From contig PHBP01000005.1 in assembly GCA_002842035.1 (NCBI GenBank), forward strand, positions 1 through 64,000: DNA of 64,000 bases, given 5' to 3'. Shown here one piece after another: positions 28,822 to 37,427 of the stretch. The position numbers were made by a program, and so were the translations under genes. The stretch is from Candidatus Cloacimonetes bacterium HGW-Cloacimonetes-2 (GTDB taxonomy: Bacteria > Cloacimonadota > Cloacimonadia > Cloacimonadales > Cloacimonadaceae). The notes beneath the pieces are model-generated. The model saw nothing but the letters and a program-made list of their open reading frames with translations, did not search any database and was not told where the DNA came from. Within the stretch, counting starts at the first letter, position 1. Each line of letters begins with the position of its first letter.

Positions 28822-31086
28822 CTACAATTTCAAAGCCTTTAGCGCTGCCTCAGGAGTGGCCGGGAAGCTGAGATCTGCCTCAGGGTTGACACTGCGGATA
28901 GCATTCTGGATAGCAAAAAAGACTGAAAAACCGTAGATAAAGGGCGGCTCTCCGGTGGCTTTGGAGCCCATCACACTGGCTTCCCCGGAACCCGATGTAA
29001 GTAGTTCCAGTTCCAAAACCTCCGGGATATCACGGATACCTGGTATCTTGTAAGTAGAAGGATTAACTGCAAGATATCTACCTTTGTCGTCAACCGGGAG
29101 CTCTTCCATTGTGCACCAGCCCATACTCTGAATGAAAGCGCCGATCACCTGCCCGCGATCGATCTCCGGATGCAAACTGCTGCCGTTTTCGTGAACGATC
29201 CAAGTGCCCAAAAGATGGTGGTCTCCACTCAAGAGATCCAGCTCAATGCGTGACAAAGCTGCGCCCCAAACGTAATAATGGAAAGGCTTTCCTTGCCCAA
29301 GTTCGCGATCAAAATGCAGATCGGGAGTCTTATAATAACCATAAGCGCCCAATGCAATACGTTGATTGTAGGCATAACGCACCAGCTCAGAGAAGCTAAC
29401 ACGCTGTTCCGTAACAGGATGACCAATCTCTGCGGATTGGAATTGGAACTCCTCCTCGGGCAAATCAAGGCCAAACTGCTCGCGGAAGTAGTGACTGGCT
29501 GCCTCTCGCAGATTACGCCTGATCTTCTCTGCTGCGATACGTGCGGCATTGCCATTGATATCACTGCCAGTGGAAGCGGCTGTTGGAGAAGCGTTTCCGA
29601 TACGCTGGCTGTTGGAACTTTCCACGTGGATCTGCTCAAGCGGGAGACCCAATACGCGGGATACAACAATCGCAACCTTGGTGCTAAGCTCCTGTCCCAT
29701 CTCGATACCACCTGTCGTAACTGAAACGCTGCCATCGATATAGACCCAGACAAGGGCAGAGCCTTGATTGAGCAAAGCGGTGGTAAATGAGATGCCAAAC
29801 TTTACGGGTACCAGTCCCAAGCCCTGTTTCCTGTGTGTGTGAGAGGCGTTAAAGTCCTGCACCTCTTGCTTTAAGCTTTCATAAGAGGAGAGCTGGCGCA
29901 GACGGGTGAAAATCTGGGGCATTGGAGCTTGTCTGATCTCTTGGCCATAGGGAGTCTTATCTGCTGGCTGATAGGCGTTTAGAAGCCTTATCACAAAAGG
30001 ATCCAGCCCGGTTTTTTCAGCGAGACTTTCCATAATGTTCTCGATCACAAAGATTCCCTGAGGTGCTCCAAAACCGCGAAAAGCAGTGTTGGGAGGCAGG
30101 TTGGTGCGGCAGGCACGTCCACGGATACGAATATCAGGGATATTGTAGATATTTTCGGCGTGAAATAGAGCTCGCTCCAGAATAGCAATCGAGAGATCGG
30201 CATAGGCTCCACCATTGGATAAAAGCTCTATATCATAAGACTTTACCCGTCCATCTGGGCTATAGGCAAGGTTCCAGTTAGAGAGGAAGGGATGGCGCTT
30301 GCCGGTGACTTTCATATCGTGATCGCGGGGGAGCAGGACCTCCACCGGACGCTTCGAGACATAGGCACCGAGGGCTGCCATAGTAGCCCAAATGGTAGCG
30401 TTTCGTTCTTTACCACCGAATGCACCGCCCAAACGGGGTACTTCGATGATGATGTTGTGAGCAGGGATGCCCAGGACGTGCGCAATCACCTCCTGGCATT
30501 CCATCGTACTCTGAGTTGCGGTATGCACGATTATCTGCTTGCCTTCCAAGGGAATAGCACGAGACCGCTGAGTCTCCATATAGAAGTGTTCCTGCGCTTC
30601 GCTACGTGTCCTTCCGTTCAGTTTGAGCAGAGAATCAGGCTGGGGATTCCTGCGAACAATACGACGCTCCGGGATGTACCACTCTTCTTTCAGGTCGGCT
30701 TCTTCAATCTCCAGGATAGGTTTAAGCTCTTCATATTGCAGCTGGATACGTGAAGACGCCTCTTCCGCGATTGAGGGATCAGTTGCCAGGATCATCACCA
30801 AAGGTTGGCCCAGAAACATAATCTCATGCTCCGGGAAGAGAGGCTCGTCTTTGATCACGTGACCGATCATATTCTCGCCGGGGATGTCTTTGGCAGTAAT
30901 AACGTGTTTTACTCCAGGGATTTGCAAGGCAGGGGAACTATCGATGGAAATGATGCGGGCGTGGGCAACGGGAGAATAGAGGAAGGATGCGTAGAGCATC
31001 CCGGCAAGGGGTGCTTCATCGCCGATAAAGCGGCTGGAGCCCGTGAGGTGGAGTTTTCCGGAGATGTGGAAAGGTTCTTTCTTCAT
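28822..31086 (-). CDS. xdhB: Xanthine dehydrogenase-type molybdenum subunit
   Basis: Large subunit of a molybdenum hydroxylase that oxidises purines such as hypoxanthine and xanthine. The 754-residue product has the N-terminal hammerhead domain and the Mo-cofactor domains with LGGAFGGKE, AFRGFGAPQG, GGIEMGQ, a T..GSDINGNA segment and the active-site glutamate in KATGEPPF. It overlaps the small-subunit gene by four bases (start inside that gene's stop). Family membership is secure; purine specificity is inferred from the neighbouring methylthioadenosine genes. No cofactor-maturation gene (XdhC type) is adjacent. Confidence 0.9.
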   Translation of the reverse strand: MKKEPFHISGKLHLTGSSRFIGDEAPLAGMLYASFLYSPVAHARIISIDSSPALQIPGVKHVITAKDIPGENMIGHVIKDEPLFPEHEIMFLGQPLVMILATDPSIAEEASSRIQLQYEELKPILEIEEADLKEEWYIPERRIVRRNPQPDSLLKLNGRTRSEAQEHFYMETQRSRAIPLEGKQIIVHTATQSTMECQEVIAHVLGIPAHNIIIEVPRLGGAFGGKERNATIWATMAALGAYVSKRPVEVLLPRDHDMKVTGKRHPFLSNWNLAYSPDGRVKSYDIELLSNGGAYADLSIAILERALFHAENIYNIPDIRIRGRACRTNLPPNTAFRGFGAPQGIFVIENIMESLAEKTGLDPFVIRLLNAYQPADKTPYGQEIRQAPMPQIFTRLRQLSSYESLKQEVQDFNASHTHRKQGLGLVPVKFGISFTTALLNQGSALVWVYIDGSVSVTTGGIEMGQELSTKVAIVVSRVLGLPLEQIHVESSNSQRIGNASPTAASTGSDINGNAARIAAEKIRRNLREAASHYFREQFGLDLPEEEFQFQSAEIGHPVTEQRVSFSELVRYAYNQRIALGAYGYYKTPDLHFDRELGQGKPFHYYVWGAALSRIELDLLSGDHHLLGTWIVHENGSSLHPEIDRGQVIGAFIQSMGWCTMEELPVDDKGRYLAVNPSTYKIPGIRDIPEVLELELLTSGSGEASVMGSKATGEPPFIYGFSVFFAIQNAIRSVNPEADLSFPATPEAALKALKL

Positions 31087-32534
31087 TTGTTCCTCCCAGA
31101 GAGCTCTGTCAGATAGCCTATTACTTGGTTGGCAATGAGTTGCTTGCGATAATCAGCCGAACCGCGAACATCCGAGATGGGGGTAAATTCCGCGGCAATC
31201 TGCGAGGCGAGCTTGGGGAAATCGATATCAGATGGGCGTTTCCCGGTCATATCAGAAGGAGCCGAAAAGGAGAGCATAGGTACTGCCGCAGCACCACCGT
31301 ATGCAAGCAGGCTTTTTGTGATTTGCCCGGCAGAATCGAGCTCGATGCGGATGGCGGAGGCAATAGTGGAGATATCCACAGATTTGCGTTTGGCGGCTTT
31401 ACTGATGCGCACAAAGGCGTCAATTGGAAGGGGCGGGATGATGATCTCGCGGATGATTTCGAAGGGTTGAAGAGCTGTTTTCCGGTAGCTTAGGAAAAAG
31501 TCTTTTAAAGGGATAGTGCGCTGTGAATCAGTACTTTGCAAGACGAGGGAAGCTTCTAATACCAGTAACAAGGGAAGGCTGTCTCCGATCGGGGAGGCAT
31601 TGGCGATATTGCCCACTATGCTGCCGCTATTGCGGATCTGTTCCGAGGCTATCAGGCGGATCAGTGAGGCAAAGCAGGGGTAGTCTGTTTTGACGATACC
31701 GGAATTGTAAACATCGCTATAAGTAGCTGTTGCGCCTATATGCAAGCCGTCTCTTTGCAGCTTGATGGAGCGTAGCTCCGGGATTTGGGTGAGATCCAGC
31801 AGAGCCGGGAATTTGCGCCGCGAAATATTCACTTGGACCATAATATCGGTTCCGCCGCAGATGGGGACGGCAGCTGGATGGTCGCTCCAGAAGGCGAAGA
31901 GCTGTTCCAGTGACTGCGGCAGCAAGTACTTGCAGGCAGGATAGATAGCATCGCTCTTCTGCTGTAAGTATTGTGGCTCGGTCTTGATGGAAAAGAGCTC
32001 TGGCTCAATCTTGCGAGCCCAGGCAGGGACGGGATCGATGCCCTTGGCACCCAGCTCCAGCATTGCTTTGAGGATAGAATCATAGCCGGTGCAGCGGCAG
32101 AGATTACCCTCCAGCGCTGCAAGGAACTCATCCCGACTGGGCTTTGGCTTCATCGCCAGCAGGGCAAAAGCACTCATCACGAAGCCGGGGCTGCAATAGC
32201 CGCATTGGGTGGCGTGGTGATTTAGCATCGCTTCCTGGATAGGATGCAGTGCATCGGGCGTGCCCAGTGATTCGATTGTTATCAGATGCTTGCGGTGCAA
32301 ACGAGCAGCCGGAAAGAGACAGCTATTGACTGCCTCATATACGATTGCGCCTTCGCGGGCAGAGCCAATGGCGACGGTGCAGGCTCCGCAATCACCTTCG
32401 TTGCAACTGCACTTGGTGCCGTGAAGCTGCAGCTTGCGATGGAGGTAATCGAAAGTACTTTGACCGGGCGGGATTTCGTCCTGAATGCGTGTTCCATTGA
32501 GCCAAAAATCTATCTTTGTGAAGGTGTAATCCAC
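31083..32534 (-). CDS. xdhA: Xanthine dehydrogenase-type FeS/FAD subunit
   Basis: Small subunit passing electrons from molybdenum to FAD. The 483-residue protein joins two [2Fe-2S] domains (about 10-170; C.CNEGDCGACT, then TQCGYCSPGF and GNLCRCTGY) to a CO-dehydrogenase-type FAD domain (about 205-375; ICGGTDIMVQ, SGSIVGNIANASPIGD) and its C-terminal cap. The start is GTG, chosen because AGGAGG lies directly before it. It forms a two-gene unit with the Mo subunit; smpB ends eight bases upstream. The fused FeS-FAD layout is like Rhodobacter XdhA. Confidence 0.92.
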   Translation of the reverse strand: MDYTFTKIDFWLNGTRIQDEIPPGQSTFDYLHRKLQLHGTKCSCNEGDCGACTVAIGSAREGAIVYEAVNSCLFPAARLHRKHLITIESLGTPDALHPIQEAMLNHHATQCGYCSPGFVMSAFALLAMKPKPSRDEFLAALEGNLCRCTGYDSILKAMLELGAKGIDPVPAWARKIEPELFSIKTEPQYLQQKSDAIYPACKYLLPQSLEQLFAFWSDHPAAVPICGGTDIMVQVNISRRKFPALLDLTQIPELRSIKLQRDGLHIGATATYSDVYNSGIVKTDYPCFASLIRLIASEQIRNSGSIVGNIANASPIGDSLPLLLVLEASLVLQSTDSQRTIPLKDFFLSYRKTALQPFEIIREIIIPPLPIDAFVRISKAAKRKSVDISTIASAIRIELDSAGQITKSLLAYGGAAAVPMLSFSAPSDMTGKRPSDIDFPKLASQIAAEFTPISDVRGSADYRKQLIANQVIGYLTELSGRNK

Positions 32535-32542
32535 TAATCCTC

Positions 32543-32977
32543 CTATGAGTTACGATCTTTTTCACGATCCAGATCACGCTGTTGGATGCTATCGCGTTTG
32601 TCGTGCAGTTTTTTGCCTTTGGCCAGAGCCAGGCTGAGCTTGCAGAGACCGGCATCGTTGATGTATATCTCCAAGGGTACCAAGGTCATACCTTGCTCAT
32701 CGACCTTGGTCTTGAGGCGTTTTATCTCGTTTGAATGCAGCAGCAACTTACGCTTGCGCTCTGCCTGATGATTGAAGAAGGCTGCGTTTTCCCAGGGGCT
32801 GATATGGAAATTGAAGAGCCAGCATTCACCGTGCTCAATCTTGGCATAACTATCTTTGAAATTGAGTTTTCCGGCGCGGATGGATTTGATTTCGGTGCCT
32901 TTGAGCACGATTCCGGCTTCGATCTTTTGAACGATGAAATAGTCGTGGCTGGCTTTGCGGTTCTTAAAGCTCTTCAT
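32543..32977 (-). CDS. smpB: SsrA-binding protein SmpB
   Basis: Binds tmRNA and stalled ribosomes for trans-translation. The 144-residue product shows KASHDYFI, LKGTEIKSIR, the LLHSNEI stretch and a basic, unstructured C-terminus (ALAKGKKLHDKRDS). It is full length. The start overlaps the stop of the upstream deaminase gene by four bases, giving coupled translation. Confidence 0.97.
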   Translation of the reverse strand: MKSFKNRKASHDYFIVQKIEAGIVLKGTEIKSIRAGKLNFKDSYAKIEHGECWLFNFHISPWENAAFFNHQAERKRKLLLHSNEIKRLKTKVDEQGMTLVPLEIYINDAGLCKLSLALAKGKKLHDKRDSIQQRDLDREKDRNS

Positions 32978-34284
32978 AATTCCTTGATGAGTTTGGCTTT
33001 GTAGTCTTTGGCGCGAGCAATCAGATCCTGCTCCGAGACTTTGGTGAGTTTACGATCCCGCATTACGACGCGTCCATTGATAACGGTATCGCGAACGCTA
33101 TGCGCTCCAATGGCATAGACTAAGTGTGAGTAAGGGTTGTAGAGAGGTTGAGACTCAAGATTTTCAGTATCGATGATGATCAGATCTGCAGCTTTTCCTT
33201 GCTCCAGGGAGCCGGTCTGATCTTCCAAACCAAGCGCTCGGGCAGCATCGATGGTTACCATCCTGAGCATTTCTTCCGCTCTGAGGAAAGATGGATCACG
33301 GTTTATCGCCTTGTGCAGTTTGGCTGTAAAATCCATCTCCGCAAAGAGATCAAGATTGTTGTTGGAAGCTACTCCATCCGTGGCAAGCGCCAGATTGACT
33401 CCTGCATCGCGATATGCCTTGATCGGAGCAATTCCCGAGGATAGTTTGAGGTTGCTATCTGTGCAAAGAGCGATGGAAGCCTCTGATTCTGCAAGCAGTT
33501 CCATCTCAGCATTGTCCACCCAGATGCCGTGAGCAAAGACCGCCTTGCTCTCAAGGATACCCAATGACTTGAGATAGTGAACCGGACGCATTCCGTGTTC
33601 CTTGAGACAGTTATATGGCTCCGCTTCAGCCTCGGAGAGATGGCTGTGGATCAGCAAGTTATGCTCCTGGGCAAGTTCCGCCACGCGAGCCAGAGTCTGC
33701 GTGCCACAGGTGTAGATAGCGTGTGGAGCAAGGCTGAAGGATACCAGTTCGTTGTCCCTAAACTCCTCTTTGAGCTCGAGCAGTTTGGTGCCAATAGGAT
33801 GTTTTGCAGCAGTATCCTTGGCATCGATCATAGCTTCGGAGACGATCACGCGCAGTCCTAAACTACTGCAAGCATCTGCAATTGCACGCATTTGAAAATA
33901 CATATCATTGGTGAGAACGATCCCATGCTTGATCATCTCTGCCGCACCGTGGAGGCTGGCATCATAGACAAAGTCGTGATTGATCAGTTTCGCTTCCAGA
34001 GGCCAGATATACTTATTGAGCCAGATATCAAGGGGCAGATCATCTGCCAGTCCCCGGAAATAGGTCATCGGAATATGAGAATGAGTATTGATCAAGCCTG
34101 GTATCACGAGGCAGCCGGTGGCATCAATAAGTTCTTCTGCCTCATAGATATCCTGATTCTGTGGATAAATATCCAGGATGCGTCCGCCGGCAATCGCAAT
34201 AGACTGATTCTCCAGGATACTCATCCAGTTATCCATTGTCAGGATGCTACCGCCCTGGATAATCAGATCACACTTGATGCTCAT
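32974..34284 (-). CDS. mtaD: 5-methylthioadenosine/S-adenosylhomocysteine deaminase
   Basis: Metal-dependent amidohydrolase converting methylthioadenosine or S-adenosylhomocysteine to the inosine form. The 436-residue product has the metal ligands in NTHSHIPMTYFRG, the second in HSHLSEAEAE, the GVASNNNLDL stretch after LATDG, and a typical small beta-domain at both ends. It overlaps mtnA (four bases) upstream and smpB downstream. With MtnA next to it, methylthioadenosine salvage by deamination is the likely pathway. Confidence 0.9.
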   Translation of the reverse strand: MSIKCDLIIQGGSILTMDNWMSILENQSIAIAGGRILDIYPQNQDIYEAEELIDATGCLVIPGLINTHSHIPMTYFRGLADDLPLDIWLNKYIWPLEAKLINHDFVYDASLHGAAEMIKHGIVLTNDMYFQMRAIADACSSLGLRVIVSEAMIDAKDTAAKHPIGTKLLELKEEFRDNELVSFSLAPHAIYTCGTQTLARVAELAQEHNLLIHSHLSEAEAEPYNCLKEHGMRPVHYLKSLGILESKAVFAHGIWVDNAEMELLAESEASIALCTDSNLKLSSGIAPIKAYRDAGVNLALATDGVASNNNLDLFAEMDFTAKLHKAINRDPSFLRAEEMLRMVTIDAARALGLEDQTGSLEQGKAADLIIIDTENLESQPLYNPYSHLVYAIGAHSVRDTVINGRVVMRDRKLTKVSEQDLIARAKDYKAKLIKEL

Positions 34285-35315
34285 ATCTGCACCTTCTGGG
34301 AGGCTTCTTTCGCCTTGAAGACGCCTTTTGGCGTAATGATACCGGTGATATACTTGGCTGGAGTGATATCAAATGAAGGATTCAAAGCAGGAGAATTGGG
34401 ATTGGAGAGGTACTCGCCACCAAAGAGCTTGATCTCCGCTTCGTCTCGGATCTCGATCGGTATCTGCCTGCCTTCGCGGCAACTGAGATCGAAAGTGGAA
34501 AGAGGCGCAGCAATATAGAAAGGAATCTTGAATTCGCTGGCGAGTACAGCCTTCTCAAATGTGCCTATCTTATTGGCAATGTCACCATTCAGGCAGATGC
34601 GATCAGCGCCTGTGATCACCAGGTCAATCTCCTTTTTCCAAAAGTAAAAACCAGCCGCTGCATCAGTTATGATAGCGTGAGGGATGCCTTCCTGCTCCAG
34701 TTCAAAGGCAGTCAGACGCGAGCCCTGCAAGCGTGGACGAGTCTCATCGACATAGACGAAGATGTTTTTCCCTTTGCGGTGAGCCATTCTGATGGCTGCC
34801 AGGGCAGTGCCCCAATCGACTGTTGCTAAAGCACCCGCATTGCAGTGAGTAAGGATACGCGCTCCGTCCGGGATAAGTTCCGCACCGATAATCCCGATCT
34901 TGCGGCAATCTTCAGCGCTGATATTGGCAAATTCATTTGCTGCCAGGAGAGCTACATTTCGGGCATGATCGTAATCCGGGATAAATTTGAGAGTCTGCTC
35001 ATAAACGAAATCCAGGGCATTATGCAGATCGATCGCGGTAGGACGGCTCTCCAGGAGCAAGCTTCGTGCCTCTCTCAAGCTGGCACGGAATTGGTTATTG
35101 GGAGCGTTATGTGCTGCCAAAGCCATTCCATAAGCTCCGGCGGCACCTATGGCAGGTGCTCCGCGCACTGTCATCCGGCTAATATGATCTGCTACTTCCT
35201 GATGAGTCTGACAGCTAACTGTCTTGAAATCAAAAGGTAAGAGATTCTGGTCAATCAGGTGCAGCCGTCCTTCTTCAAACCAGACGCTGCGGTATTCCTT
35301 GCCGTTAATCAGCAT
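34281..35315 (-). CDS. mtnA: S-methyl-5-thioribose-1-phosphate isomerase
   Basis: Isomerises methylthioribose 1-phosphate to the ribulose form in methionine salvage. The 344-residue product has TVRGAPAIG, the catalytic cysteine region THCNAGALATVDWG, GADRICLNGDIANKIGT, and IPFYIAAPLSTFD. The ATG at 35315 is chosen because GAGGAG precedes it; a longer frame runs into the upstream gene. It overlaps that upstream gene by 11 bases. Later methionine-salvage genes (mtnB, C, D, K) are not in this window. Confidence 0.94.
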   Translation of the reverse strand: MLINGKEYRSVWFEEGRLHLIDQNLLPFDFKTVSCQTHQEVADHISRMTVRGAPAIGAAGAYGMALAAHNAPNNQFRASLREARSLLLESRPTAIDLHNALDFVYEQTLKFIPDYDHARNVALLAANEFANISAEDCRKIGIIGAELIPDGARILTHCNAGALATVDWGTALAAIRMAHRKGKNIFVYVDETRPRLQGSRLTAFELEQEGIPHAIITDAAAGFYFWKKEIDLVITGADRICLNGDIANKIGTFEKAVLASEFKIPFYIAAPLSTFDLSCREGRQIPIEIRDEAEIKLFGGEYLSNPNSPALNPSFDITPAKYITGIITPKGVFKAKEASQKVQI

Positions 35316-35925
35316 TCGGATTCCACTCCTCAAAGCCCAATACTTCCCCTCCAGTAATGCTTTTGATTGCTCCACCATCGTTCATATCGCGGCACGGACC
35401 AGGCTCGATCTCTGCACTGTCTGTATAACCCCGTTTTTCCCAGAATCCCGGTACGTAATGCGTCATAAGCTCTATCTTAACAATGCTTTTAGCAGATTTG
35501 TAGCCCCATAGATAAGGGATAAAGGCACGGATAGGACCGCCGTAGTCTTCAGTGAGTGGATATCCATTGAATTCCCACGCTGCTAATGACTTGTCCATCA
35601 TAGCAATATCTATCGGAATCGAGGTATCATAGATCAATCCATGAGACCAAAACCTTACGTATCGTACACTTTCCATTGCACCTACGGTATCGAGCAGCGT
35701 CTTAAGCGAGACACCTCCCCAGAGTCCATTGACCGACCACCGCGTAACGCTGGTAAGCCTGCCTTCTACCGTGGTCTTGGGCAAGAGCATAAGTTGTGTC
35801 CAGGTAAAGGACTGCGGACGCTCGCAAGCTCCAATGATCTCGAGCTGCCAGCTATCGCGCTCCAGGGATCCCGGATGCCCTTCTGCCCAGAAGATCGGTG
35901 TGTCAAAATCAGTTAAATATGGCAT
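35305..35925 (-). CDS. Molybdopterin-binding oxidoreductase domain protein lacking the Mo-ligand Cys
   Basis: A 206-residue protein of the sulfite-oxidase/YedY molybdopterin domain family (PF00174). It shows VTRWSVNGLWGGVSL, YDTSIPIDIAM, EFNGYPLTEDYGGPIRAFIPYLWGYKSAKS and a C-terminal GFWEKRGY. In active relatives a cysteine before VTRWS ligates molybdenum; here the residue is serine (S59, codon AGC at 35751-35749, one base from TGC). There is no signal peptide. AAGGAG precedes the ATG. It overlaps mtnA. Either it uses serine, binds a cofactor without redox activity, or has another role; the sequence does not decide. Confidence 0.8.
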   Translation of the reverse strand: MPYLTDFDTPIFWAEGHPGSLERDSWQLEIIGACERPQSFTWTQLMLLPKTTVEGRLTSVTRWSVNGLWGGVSLKTLLDTVGAMESVRYVRFWSHGLIYDTSIPIDIAMMDKSLAAWEFNGYPLTEDYGGPIRAFIPYLWGYKSAKSIVKIELMTHYVPGFWEKRGYTDSAEIEPGPCRDMNDGGAIKSITGGEVLGFEEWNPNAD

Positions 35926-35936
35926 ATAAAAACTCC

Positions 35937-37427
35937 TTAATCGTAGTCAATTGGACAGGCAAAGAGATTCTCGACGATATCAGTAGGCGTGATGGCAGCT
36001 GTATCCATACGCATTACAAGTGCTTGAGCAGTATCTCCCAAGAGATATGATGCGTTGATCGCTGCCTGTCCCAAAGGCATACCTTGCGCCTCAAATGATG
36101 CAATGATACCTGCCAGGACATCGCCACTCCCACCTGTTGCCAATCCGTCATTCCCATTCAGATTGAAAGCCACTACTGTGGAATCACAAAATACAGTATA
36201 ATGGCTTTTCAGTAGCACCGCCAGTTTATTCTCAGTGGAGAATGTCTGTAAGTAATTGATAGGATCAGTCTTTAGCTCCTGCAATGAGATGCCTGCCAAC
36301 CTGCAGAATTCTCCCCAATGCGGCGTCAGTACCAGTTCTCTATCTGCCAATTGCTCCATCCATTCCGGATTATCTGCCAGCAGATTGAGCGCATCAGCAT
36401 CTATAACCATAGGTTTGCGGCAATTCTCAAGGACATAGCGCAGCACGTCACGTGCTTGCGCAGATTTGCCCAGCCCGGGCCCTATCAATACCGAGCTAGC
36501 CTGCTTTATGGCTTCCGCAAGCCTGGCATAGCCATCCTGTGGGTCATAAGCACTTATTAGCACTTCCGGAGAAATCTGTCCGTAGATATCTGCCAAATCC
36601 GGATGATGAAACAGATAAACATAGCCCGCTCCGCTCTTTAGCGCAGAGCGTGTGCAAAGGATTGCCGCACCGGATAACCCCGGGGAACCGGCAATAATCA
36701 CGACTCTGCCATAGCTGCCTTTGTGGGCATCCCAATGCCGTACCGGATACTGATGATTATCCCTTTCGATCAGAACAGCAGGATTGTGTTCTGTTATGTA
36801 AAACACTGGTATGCCAATTCTTACGAGAGAGAGATCGGCAATTCTATTGGTCATATGAGCGTATTTGTAAGCCTCGATTGCGATACAGGCATCCGACACA
36901 ACACAGCTCGGGCTATCCCCACCATCAGCCGGCATACCCGAGGGAATATCGATACTGATTACAAAGGCGTCGGATCGATTGATCTTGTGGAAGAGATCCT
37001 GATGCAGCTTATCCGGTTCACCCTTGAAGCCAATGCCAAAGATTGCATCAATGATGAGTGAGTAGCCTCCCGGTTCCCAGCTTTGCTCCGGACTTTGATG
37101 CTCTATAATCTCAATATCCAAATACTTACAGAGATCATAGTTGATCCGGTTGTCCTCAGTTTGATGTCCCTGCCCTACCATCACCACCTGCGGCTCATAA
37201 CCACGGTTATTCAGATAGCGGGCGATCACCAGGCCGTCTCCGCCGTTGTTGCCATAACCGCACAAGACGGCAATCTTGCCAAACATCAGGGCTGAGAAAC
37301 GCTCCAAGATCAGCTCTGCACAGGCTTTACCTGCATTTTCCATCAGCAGTCTGGAAGGCAGCCCCATCTCTTCGATTGTTCTATGGTCCACTGCCTGCAT
37401 TTGCTTTGCGCTTAGAACCCAATTCAT
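35937..37427 (-). CDS. nnr: Bifunctional NAD(P)HX epimerase/dehydratase
   Basis: Repairs hydrated NADH and NADPH. The 496-residue product fuses an N-terminal YjeF epimerase domain (about 1-215; GNNGGDGLVIARYL, IDAIFGIGF, SIDIPSG) to a C-terminal ADP/ATP-dependent dehydratase (about 225-496; KGSYGRVVIIAGS, LIGPGLG, VIDADALN, LTPHWGEFCRL, GSGDVLAGIIASF). It overlaps the histidine kinase gene by four bases. Length is standard for the fusion. Confidence 0.96.
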   Translation of the reverse strand: MNWVLSAKQMQAVDHRTIEEMGLPSRLLMENAGKACAELILERFSALMFGKIAVLCGYGNNGGDGLVIARYLNNRGYEPQVVMVGQGHQTEDNRINYDLCKYLDIEIIEHQSPEQSWEPGGYSLIIDAIFGIGFKGEPDKLHQDLFHKINRSDAFVISIDIPSGMPADGGDSPSCVVSDACIAIEAYKYAHMTNRIADLSLVRIGIPVFYITEHNPAVLIERDNHQYPVRHWDAHKGSYGRVVIIAGSPGLSGAAILCTRSALKSGAGYVYLFHHPDLADIYGQISPEVLISAYDPQDGYARLAEAIKQASSVLIGPGLGKSAQARDVLRYVLENCRKPMVIDADALNLLADNPEWMEQLADRELVLTPHWGEFCRLAGISLQELKTDPINYLQTFSTENKLAVLLKSHYTVFCDSTVVAFNLNGNDGLATGGSGDVLAGIIASFEAQGMPLGQAAINASYLLGDTAQALVMRMDTAAITPTDIVENLFACPIDYD

